From: Melastoma dodecandrum | Taxonomy: Eukaryota; Streptophyta; Magnoliopsida; Myrtales; Melastomataceae | DNA: 64,000 nucleotides | NCBI GenBank assembly: GCA_029817715.1 | Contig: JARUPY010000474.1 | Span: forward strand, 558,001-622,000 | Direction of reading: 5' to 3' | In this document: positions 55,901 through 64,000 of the stretch, one piece after another | Layout of the letters: each line of letters opens with the position of its first letter | Numbering within the stretch: position 1 is the stretch's first letter | Position numbers and translations under genes: made by a program | Notes under the pieces: generated by a model | Told to the model about the DNA's origin: nothing | The model's input: the letters and a program-made list of their open reading frames with translations, nothing else | Database searches by the model: none

Positions 55901-56442
55901 GAAAGCTTATGAAGAATCCATTCCTAGAATATTTACATCATAAGAAAAAAACATCAACAAAAAAACAATCTGTCGCTAATCGCACTCTCGTTCCACCACC
56001 AATCAGATCGAATAAGGAACACCTAAAGGCATGTTTATGACGGCGAAGTTCAAGAAAGAACAACATTCTTAACACACCAAAAGGACATTGTTGTTGATGT
56101 TTGATGTCCACATTCATCAAGAGTAGCCACATCCTGAGGCATTGATCAATTCAAACCCGAAATCATAATCTCGGTCAAGTCTACTAATTTGATTCATGTA
56201 TATCTCACATTCCTATTGCCAAATTAATTGGCTTCAATTTTACAAAAACAAGAGAGACAGGAGGTGCAAACAAAGATATCGACAATATAAACACGGAGTT
56301 TCAAAAAAAAGTCACAAAACCTAGACTCCGGATCAAAATCAAAAGACAACCGTTAAAATGCTAGAATTATCTAAAAAGGCGAAAGGAAAATCAAAGAACC
56401 CCACTTCATTCATCCCAAAGAAAACCTAGAAACTACAAAACG
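55901..56442. other. spacer next to Copia element
   Basis: No coding evidence. The five bases at 56438-56442 (AAACG) would be the target-site duplication if the LTR boundary is right; the other copy is outside the window. Confidence 0.4.
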
Positions 56443-57907
56443 TGTTGGTATAGGATTGCACTAAGAAGGGGGGGTTGAATTAGTGCCGTAAGAGTTACGA
56501 CACTTTTTCGCTCACAGAAGCGTGGTTCTGTTAGGTCACAGAGGCTGGATCTGATAAACAGATTCCCAGTTCTGAGACAAGTTATCTTTTGTATAAGACA
56601 CAAAGATTTATAGTGGTTCGGCAAACAATGCCTACGTCCACTCTCCCAGCTCTCACCCAAGCAGGGCGTATTCACTCTGATTGGAATGTGGGATTTTACA
56701 GATGCACACTTCTGCCAGAAATGTGACTAACAAATTGCACGTTATCACGTGTCTAACACAACCCGCACGCAACGTGTCTGACTCCGGCTCCTCACTGAGC
56801 CCAACGTGGCTTGACGGCTACCACCTGCCCAACGAGGCTTAACGGCTACCTCCTGCCCAACGAGGCTTAACGGCTACCTCCTGCCCAACGTGGCTTAACG
56901 GCTACCACCTGCCCTTGCACACAACCTGTGTGACTAACAACCTGCACAAGACAAGATTAGCAACTACAGCACAAACTCTCTGCAGTTACAGAAGACGCTC
57001 TCTGTCAGCGGTGATCGGCTCGGTGAATGCACGACGGACGCTCTCAGCTTTTGCAACGGTGAAGGCACAAGGATTCTAGTAAGCTTTTGGTAGAACGGCG
57101 ACTTGGAATCGTTGCTTCACACTTGCATATAAGCATGTCCGTAGAACGAAGTTTCCCAATCAATCCCAACAGCTAGTTGATTCACTTGCCATATTCTCCT
57201 TGATTTAATCCTGTGGGAAAACTTCCAAAAGCATAAAGCATTACCCTTAGTTATGTTAGATAATAATAAAACATAATGATCAATCAATAAGAGATAACGA
57301 CTTCTGCTCAGAAGCTGTTTGCTGCGACAGCAGAACCAACACTCTTTCTCATACGAATTTGGCATTGGGATTATAAGTTTCCATAATATGAAAACATTCC
57401 CTTCGTAGAATTATTCTCACCATATAGAGAGATCTTAACCTGATAAGTTCATTGCCAAATTACGTAAACATAAGATCACGTTAGTTAAGGAAATAAATAT
57501 TTCCAAATAACTTAAGGTCCAAAGATGAACCTAGACGTGATCCTGTGTGAGATAAATATCTCACCTGCTCGCATATAGGACAATCTCCAAGAAGGAAATC
57601 GTCACTCACAGAAATACCATTCTGTAAACCATAGCAAGTACTCCAGCAAGGAGAGTTATAGCAACTGTGACACAGATGCTCATCTCTGTAACAGAGATAG
57701 TGGATTCGATAGTAGATCTTATCCTCAGAACTCAATTTCTGATGGCTAGATCGTTTCCCCTATTGAAGTACTCCACATAACTCTTTTATGTATTGCACGA
57801 ATGACAGAGACCGGCTTCTACACCCGAAGACCTGTTCTTCTGTACACTTAAATAACACATTAGCAATACATAACCTTTGTCATAATCAAAACCAGATTAT
57901 ATCAACA
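56443..57907 (-). repeat. 3' LTR of the Copia element
   Basis: 1465 bp. On the minus strand it begins TGTTGATATAATC, directly after the polypurine tract AAAAAGGGGGAGAT, and ends ATACCAACA. TGTTG and CAACA form the short terminal inverted repeat. The motif CACTAATTCAACCCCCCC near its end is common in this LTR class. Confidence 0.85.
56800..56911. repeat. four tandem 28-bp repeats inside the LTR
   Basis: Copies at 56800-56827, 56828-56855, 56856-56883 and 56884-56911 share CCCAACG.GGCTTAACGGCT. The middle two are identical, and the outer two differ at a few sites. Confidence 0.85.
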
Positions 57908-58580
57908 ATCTCCCCCTTTTTGATGATGTCAAAACCATGCTCATCTGGAGAGTAATGATTAAAGAGTTTTAATGGTCTTACAGATTTCCTTGTAGCGAGA
58001 TGGTTGATACAGAAGCTACTTTCTGTAGTAACTCCCCTTGAATCTAAGCGGATTAATTTCGATCGAAATTATTGCTTGCTCAGATCAGTGATCGAGATTA
58101 GTTAATGTTCATTAACCAAATCGATTAGAGCATTTATATGATTTGATCAAATCAGCGCTCGTAATTGCAATATCATGCATTATGGACAGAAGTACTATTC
58201 TGTCATTGCTCCCCCTGAACAGGTGAGTAGTTCTAAGATGACCCTTTTTAATCAGAGCTCAGAACGTCACACAGAAGTGATACTCTGACCAGAGTATAAG
58301 CAGAGAAAGTTCTCTGACTCCCCCTGAGTTTAAGCAGTTCTGCTCAAACCTAAGTTGATCTCAACCAGAAGAATCGTTCTGGCGAGGAATTTCTCAAAGC
58401 AGAAAATAATTCTGCTGAGACCTGCATTACACTGAGGAAATCTCCTCAGCGTCTTCATGACCTGCAAACAGAGAAACACAGAACACAAAGAAAAATGCAG
58501 AGACTGTTCCTAAGTCTCACAGAACACCTGTCCTAAAAACTAAAAATTCTCCAGGGAGCTAGCTACTTCTCCCCCTTTTT
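57908..58580 (-). other. multiple polypurine-tract-like motifs
   Basis: On the minus strand AAAAAGGGGGAGA occurs at 58580-58568 and again next to the LTR at 57921-57909. Related G-rich motifs CAGGGGGAG or AAGGGGAG lie at 58330-58316, 58220-58209 and 58040-58031. The LTR-adjacent one is the likely plus-strand primer. Repeated polypurine tracts have been described for Sireviruses. Confidence 0.6.
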
Positions 58581-58726
58581 GCATCATCAAAGAAGTCATA
58601 TATCAAAAAGATATGTCATGAAACAAGTTTCAAATCACAAACATGCAGGAAATTCAAAAGAGTGAGTTTTAAAACAACAGATCCAGAGTTTATCAGTTTT
58701 CAGAAGCCGGATTCTGAAAGGACTGG

Positions 58727-60418
58727 TCAATCACTTTCTTCTGCAGAAGGAGATGAGGATGCATCATCCTTGCCCTTGATATATGCCGCGAGATCAGCAA
58801 GATCTACAAGCAGGTTCGTAATCAGGGTCTTAATCTCCTTTTGCTGAGCAATGCACTTATCCAATTTGCGTGACTCTTTCGAATTAGCAGAAGTGGACGC
58901 CTCAGAAGTATGCTTCTGTTTGGTATCAATCTTCTTCTGCTTGCTGGTGTCAGCCCGAGTCTTACGCTTGGAAGGTGTAACAACTCTTTTCTCTTTGGAG
59001 GATGGCTCCTCCTTGCTCCTCTTTGGAACCCATTCTGACCCTGTAAAAACAAACCCCATATGATCAAGTGTCGTACCGTCAAAAGGCTCGACATGGATGG
59101 TGTCCTGATTACTCTTGGGAGTTATATCACAAGAGTAAGTCTGCAGGAGCTTCATGATGATATGGCCATAGGGTAGTCCTCTATCAGGCAGAGTTGCACA
59201 TCTCTCCATGTGCTCAAAGACGATCGATCCAAGATTGACAGGAAGTCCCTCCAGCAGATGCACCATCATGGAGGCGTCCATCGTGATGATACTGTCTGTG
59301 CTCCCAGTCCGGGGGTAGGGGCAGTACATAACAGCACGGTGGAGGATGCGCAGTTCTAGAGGCAGCTTCGTGCTCTCCAGGTATACGCTGGACTTTGTTG
59401 GCCTTTCGGCCCCTGTTATCCTGCGATACGCCGATGATTTGGATATCTCCATGGGCTGGAGCTGAGAGTGGTATCTTGCACTGAACGCCCTGCATACATC
59501 AAGTAGAGAGAAAACATAGATGTTCTCCTCTATTACCACCTTTATGTACTTGATCATCTTGTTCACCCTGTGAAAGGTGATGTGGCTATAGAATTCTCTA
59601 ACCAAGGAGGCAGAAACAGGGCTTCTGTGCTCACAGAAGTTAACCAGAGAGAGCTCACAGAAAAGAGTTTCTAATTGCCCAAGAGAGTGCTCAGAGAAGA
59701 AGCTGAATCTGATGAATCGGCAGGGTACGATTTTCCTATCCTCAAGATCTCTAGCAGGAGACTCAAAAGAATCTAACACAGCCTGAATTTCCTCAGCAGA
59801 AACGATCTCCCCAATTTCAGGAGTAAAGGTCAGAGGAGTACCTCTTCGCTTTTTGTTCTCCTTCTGCGGTTCCGCAGACGGGCGTTTCTGTGCCATTCCT
59901 TTCTCCTGGGCCGCGACCGCAGGAGGGTTCACAGCCTGTTCCCCAGCATTAGACGAAGTTGGGGCCAACTTCTGCTTCGGAAGGGGAGGAGGAGGAGGCA
60001 GAGTCTCAGTGTAGGGCATGATAGCCAGGGGTGGAGACTCAAGAGGAGGGCTTTCGCTCTGAGGTACAGGGACCTCTTTCTCAGCTTGTCCTTGTGGAGA
60101 AATCACCATGTCCTCAATTTCTGGCTCAGAAATTTTTGCTGCAGGAGGGTCCTCCTTTGCAGGTTCAGGAGGGTCCTCCTTTGTGAGTGGGTGGTTGACT
60201 TCTTGCTCTGCATTCAGAGCTTTGGAACTCTCAGGGGGAGAGTGCTGGGACACGGATTTAGTCTTCTTCGACGAGAGACTTGCGGTCTCAGAGTCGTTCC
60301 CCTGTAATGAAGACTGGGTCTCCTGAGAGTCCCGATCGGACAGAGGCTCAGTGCTGAGCCTAGCGGAGCGCCTTGGTTTGGCTTTTGCAGCGTGCATCTT
60401 CTTGGTTCGTGGTGCCAT
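58727..60418 (-). CDS. extra ORF of the Copia element, in the envelope-like position
   Basis: An uninterrupted 563-residue ORF on the element's coding strand, 286 bases after the pol stop. The first 60 residues are basic and Ser-rich (RTKKMHAAKAKPRRSARLS). Residues ~60-190 are acidic and Pro-rich with PPPPPLPKQK. Residues ~225-430 form a globular part (RFIRFSFFSEHSLGQLETLF, LVREFYSHITFHRVNK, PYGHIIMKLLQTYSCDI). It resembles, from memory, the 'putative plant transposon protein' (Transposase_32) domain. The C-terminal ~110 residues are Lys/Ser-rich, ending in an Asp/Glu/Ser tail. No signal peptide, membrane segment or Cys pattern of an envelope is visible. The function is unknown. The open frame contrasts with the interrupted pol. 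Confidence 0.75.
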   Translation of the reverse strand: MAPRTKKMHAAKAKPRRSARLSTEPLSDRDSQETQSSLQGNDSETASLSSKKTKSVSQHSPPESSKALNAEQEVNHPLTKEDPPEPAKEDPPAAKISEPEIEDMVISPQGQAEKEVPVPQSESPPLESPPLAIMPYTETLPPPPPLPKQKLAPTSSNAGEQAVNPPAVAAQEKGMAQKRPSAEPQKENKKRRGTPLTFTPEIGEIVSAEEIQAVLDSFESPARDLEDRKIVPCRFIRFSFFSEHSLGQLETLFCELSLVNFCEHRSPVSASLVREFYSHITFHRVNKMIKYIKVVIEENIYVFSLLDVCRAFSARYHSQLQPMEISKSSAYRRITGAERPTKSSVYLESTKLPLELRILHRAVMYCPYPRTGSTDSIITMDASMMVHLLEGLPVNLGSIVFEHMERCATLPDRGLPYGHIIMKLLQTYSCDITPKSNQDTIHVEPFDGTTLDHMGFVFTGSEWVPKRSKEEPSSKEKRVVTPSKRKTRADTSKQKKIDTKQKHTSEASTSANSKESRKLDKCIAQQKEIKTLITNLLVDLADLAAYIKGKDDASSSPSAEESD

Positions 60419-60704
60419 GAGGACAGAATGAGGCAAGGTAAAGGAGTTAGGGTTTTGGAGGAGAGGATGAAGAGAGGTCGGAGGAAAAACGTGGGGGAGA
60501 GAAAAATGAGTTTCTGAGATGGAGGGAAGACGTGTGTGTGTGCAAAGATGCTTTGAAAGAAAAAAAAATAAATAAGAAAAGAATTTGGCAGGGAAGTCTT
60601 AAGAAAGTTTTTAAAACAGGAAATAATAAAATTGGAAATAATTTTTGAAAATCATATTTTTTACCAAATCAAATATGCACACGATAAGGATCAATCAGAT
60701 CCAT

Positions 60705-62414
60705 TTAGAGGGGATAACAAATCCCTAATTCCATTCGCAATTTTGAGAACTTCTCAAAATTTAATGGTTTTGTGAAGATATCACAGAGCTGTGTTTCTGT
60801 GCTCACATATTCCACAGCAATAGAACCATTTTGGACATGATCTCGAATGAAATGATGTCTTAGTTCTATATGTTTAGACCTTGAATGCTGAACAGGATTC
60901 TTGGTCAGATTTATGGCACTGGTGTTATCACACCGTATTGGAATATTGTCAAACTTGAAACCATAGTCCTCAAGTTGTTGACGCATCCATAGAAGCTGTG
61001 CACAGCAGCTTGCTGCTGCAACATATTCTGCCTCTGCTGTTGATAATGCAACAGAAGCTTGCTTCTTTGAGTGCCAGGATATGAGCATATCTCCAAGCAA
61101 TTGGCAGGTTCCAGAAGTACTCTTCCGATCGATTTTACAACCAGCAAAGTCTGCATCGGAGTACCCTATAAGATCAAACGATGATCTCTTGGAATACCAG
61201 AGCCCTAGGTTTGTAGTCCCAGAAAGATATCGAAATATCCTTTTAACATGTGTTAAATGGGACTCATTTGGTGCTGATTGGTATCTAGCACAAAGGCAGA
61301 CGCTGAACAGAATGTCAGGCCTGGAAGCAGTAAGGTACAATAAGGACCCTATCATACTTCTGTAGAGGCTAGGATCTACATCCTTTCCTGATTCGTCTTT
61401 CTCCACAATAGCGTTTGTGCTCATGGGAGTAGACAAGTGTTTTGAGTTGGTCAACTCATATTTCTTCGGAAGTTGTTTAGTGTACTTTTCCTGATGGATG
61501 AAAGTACCTTCTGAAGTTTGGCGAATCTGTAAGCCCAGAAAAAATGTTAATTCTCCCACCATGCTCATTTCAAATTCACCCTTCATGAGTTCTGCGAACT
61601 CATTACATAAGGTATTGTTCGTAGATCCGAAGATGATGTCATCTACGTAGATCTGAACAATCAGAAGCTCGGTTCCGTGCTTCTTTAGGAAAAGAGTTGT
61701 GTCAACCTTTCCCTTTCTATAGCCCTTTTCAATAAGAAATTGGCTCAGCCTTTCATACCAAGCTCTGGGAGCTTGTTTCAAGCCATATAGAGCTTTATCA
61801 AGGTTATAAACATGATCATGTTTCTTAGGATCCTCAAATCCCGGAGGTTGGTCTACGTAGACTTTCTCCTTGATCTCACCATTCAGGAAGGCGCTTTTCA
61901 CGTCCATCTGAAATAGTTTGAAATCATTAAAACACGCATAAGCTAACAGAAGTCTGATAGCTTCTAGGCGCGCCACAGGAGCGTAAGTCTCATCATAGTC
62001 AATCACTTCTGATTGAGAGTACCCTTTAGCCACGAGTCTGGCCTTGTTCCTGACCACAGAGCCTGATTCATCAAGCTTATTGCGGAAGACCCACTTGGTT
62101 CCAACAACAGAACGATCCTTCGGTCTCTGAACAAGCGTCCAGACCTTGTTTCGTTCGAATTGATTGAGCTCTTCTTGCATGGCAATGATCCAGTTAGGAT
62201 CTGCAAGAGCTTCATCAATGCTTGTTGGTTCCTTTTGGGAGAGGAACGCAGAATGTTCACAGAAGAGATTCACAGAACGTCTCGTCTGTATCCCTTTCTG
62301 TACATCCCCAATGACTTGCTCCATGGGGTGTCTTTTCTTGTACAGAGTGGGCACTCTGTCCAAGAGATTCTTATCAGAATCATTACCCTCTGAGGGGCCC
62401 TCAGAGTTTGCATC
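60705..62414 (-). pseudogene. Copia pol, reverse transcriptase-RNase H part
   Basis: The frame is continuous with the integrase part and separated from it only by one TAG at 62417-62415. Reverse transcriptase motifs: [49 protein letters not shown] and catalytic YVDDIIFG. RNase H motifs: [58 protein letters not shown] and the end DIFTKPL. All catalytic acids are visible in this half. Confidence 0.9.
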
Positions 62415-63815
62415 CTATCCAATGACGGACTGGATTTGTACAGAATTAATCTTAAGAGGGACAGAGCTCTCTTTCTGTACTTCAGCAGCAGGCAGCTGCG
62501 TACTTGGCCTGTCAGATAAGACAGATTCCTCTGTGTATTGAGAGTCATTAATGATGACATTAATAGATTCCTCAACAACAAGAGTTCTTTTGTTGAAAAC
62601 TCGATAAGCTTTGCTTGATTCAGAATAGCCAAGGAAAACTCCTTCATCTGATCTAGCATCGAATTTACCAACATTCTCCTTAGGAAGTCTTAGTATGTAA
62701 CAAGGACTTCCAAAGGGATGGAAATATGAGATGTTAGGGACTTTGCCCTTGTACAACTCATAAGGAGTTTTGTCAAGTGTCTTTCGTGCAAGTACACGGT
62801 TAGACACATAACATGTTGTGTTAATCGCCTCAGCCCACAAATTCTGTGGAACCTTGGTTTCACACATCATCGTTCTAGCCATATCAAGAAGAGTTCGATT
62901 CATTCTCTCAGCTACTCCATTCTGTTGTGGAGTATAAGGAGCAGAGAATGTGTGTTCTATGCCATTCATGTCACAGAAGGACTTGAACTCATGGTTTACA
63001 AATTCTGTACCATGGTTAGTTCTTAAGCTTTTGAGAGAGGCTCCTCTCTCATTTTGCAGCTTTGTGACAAGGCTTTTGAACGCACCGAATGCATCACTCT
63101 TATGAGCCAAGAACCTTACCCAAGAATTTCTTGAGTAATCGTCCACAACCACCATAGCATAGCGTCTGAGGCCCAGACTCTGTGTTCTGGTGGGACCAAA
63201 CAGGTCCATGTGGAGAAGTTCAAGTGGTTTTGAGGTGGAAATATAACCTTTGCTTTTAAAAGAAGCTTTGGTTTGTTTTCCCAAAGAACAAGCTTCACAG
63301 AAGCTGTTCTCTTCAAAAGAGAGCTTCGGTAAACCTCGTACCAGCTTCTTTTTGGCAATCTTAGACAATAATTGGAAATTGATGTGTCCCAATTTCCTAT
63401 GCCAAAGATTTGTTTCATCCTTGTAAGAAACAAGGCATTTCTCAGAAGACAAGAGGTTGTCTTGAGAAACGATATAGACGTTCTTTTTTCGTTCAGTAAC
63501 GAAAAAGAAGGATCCGTCTGTGGATCCAGAACATCCTTCTGCGTTAAAGGTTATTTGATAACCCTTATCACAGAGTTGGCTCACACTTAATAGACTATGT
63601 TTTAATCCTGCAACAAGCAGAACATCGTCTATTTGCATTGTTTGTGAACTACCGATAGTTCCAATGCCTTTGATGTAGCCTTTGCTATCATCGCCAAATG
63701 TCACAGAACCACCGTTCTGTAACTTCAAACTTGAAAACTTAGAAGGATCCCCGGTCATGTGGCGTGAGCACCCACTGTCCAGGTACCACTCATCCTTCCT
63801 GGCTTTAGTTTTCAA
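62415..63815 (-). pseudogene. Copia pol, protease and integrase part
   Basis: Protease DSG motif in WYLDSGCSRHMTGDPS. GAG-pre-integrase zinc site LWHRKLGHINF with CEACSLGKQ. Integrase core MDLFGPTRTQSLG, then VVDDYSRNSWVRFL, LRTNHGTEF and NGVAERMNRTLLDMART. The second catalytic Asp position reads Asn (RTNHG instead of R-S/T-DHG), which would abolish integration. The frame ends at a TAG immediately before the reverse transcriptase region. No ATG starts this frame, and a stop lies just upstream. Confidence 0.88.
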
Positions 63816-63838
63816 GTGTACCTGTGATTAAGAACAAG

Positions 63839-64000
63839 TTAGGTTACAACAGGAACCCACCTTAAGCCGGTTCCATAGGATTGTGATTTGTTCCGTGAGA
63901 GAATCGCGTTGGTTATGCTTATAGACTTCTTGATCTGACATTGTCTGATCATATGTCCAAGCATGCCACAATAGTGACATGATTTAACCTTTTCTATCGG
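63839..64000 (-). CDS. Copia gag, C-terminal end with zinc knuckle (partial)
   Basis: The last 53 codons of gag, entering from the right edge. It contains one CCHC knuckle, CHYCGMLGHMIRQC, the nucleic-acid-binding motif of the capsid precursor. The frame stops with TAA at 63841-63839, in a different frame from pol. The rest of gag and the 5' LTR lie outside the window. Confidence 0.85.
   Translation of the reverse strand, partial: PIEKVKSCHYCGMLGHMIRQCQIKKSISITNAILSRNKSQSYGTGLRWVPVVT

Larger units (their letters stand above)
56443..64000 (-). mobile_element. Sirevirus-like Copia LTR retrotransposon (partial, continues past right edge)
   Basis: Minus-strand order: gag end (64000-63839), protease-integrase (63815-62415), reverse transcriptase-RNase H (62414-60705), an extra ORF (60418-58727), polypurine-rich stretch (58580-57908), 3' LTR (57907-56443). 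Integrase before reverse transcriptase defines Copia. An extra ORF after pol, a long leader and repeated polypurine motifs are Sirevirus traits. The 5' LTR is beyond the window. The copy is degenerate (see pol entries). Confidence 0.9.

Overview
This is a plant nuclear genomic window, most likely from a eudicot. The genes contain short introns with GT/AG borders and lie between AT-rich spacers. Their products are plant-specific: a plastid sugar-phosphate translocator, an HD-Zip IV factor, a ROP-interactive CRIB protein, a class III peroxidase, DUF26 receptor kinases, a kinesin-14, a terpene synthase and a plastid RNA editing factor. The species cannot be fixed from sequence alone.

Layout. 1-4 kb: a 9-exon plastid RNA pseudouridine synthase (+). 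4.3-4.9 kb: a decayed family-1 beta-glucosidase fragment (-). 6.2-7.8 kb: a glucose-6-phosphate/phosphate translocator (-) with a G-box and TATA box. 10.3-13.4 kb: an ATML1/PDF2-type HD-Zip IV gene (-) with an L1-box-like site in its upstream region. 16.4-17.3 kb: a RIC-type CRIB protein (-). 18.9-20.2 kb: a class III peroxidase (+). 21-36 kb: a tandem cluster of cysteine-rich receptor-like kinases (+). Two intact-looking copies and one copy with a single-base frameshift flank a repeat-rich stretch that holds a terminal-exon relic of a fourth copy. 39.1-43.5 kb: a 16-exon ATK-type C-terminal-motor kinesin (-). 44.2-51.8 kb: a terpene synthase pseudogene and an intact TPS-g-like gene (+), separated by a degenerate Copia-type LTR. 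53.1-54.4 kb: a MORF plastid RNA editing factor (-). 55.1-55.9 kb: a hAT/DUF659 transposase relic. 56.4-64.0 kb: most of a large Sirevirus-like Copia element (-), running off the right edge.

The coding genes do not form one pathway. The recurrent themes are tandem duplication with decay (receptor kinases, terpene synthases) and retroelement insertion. The strongest candidate for something unusual is the Copia element. Between pol and the 3' LTR it carries a 563-residue uninterrupted ORF in the envelope-like position. That ORF resembles the plant 'Transposase_32' type domain rather than an envelope, and it is followed by several polypurine-tract-like motifs.

All exon models were derived by hand from splice signals, reading-frame continuity and remembered family alignments. 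No database search was run.
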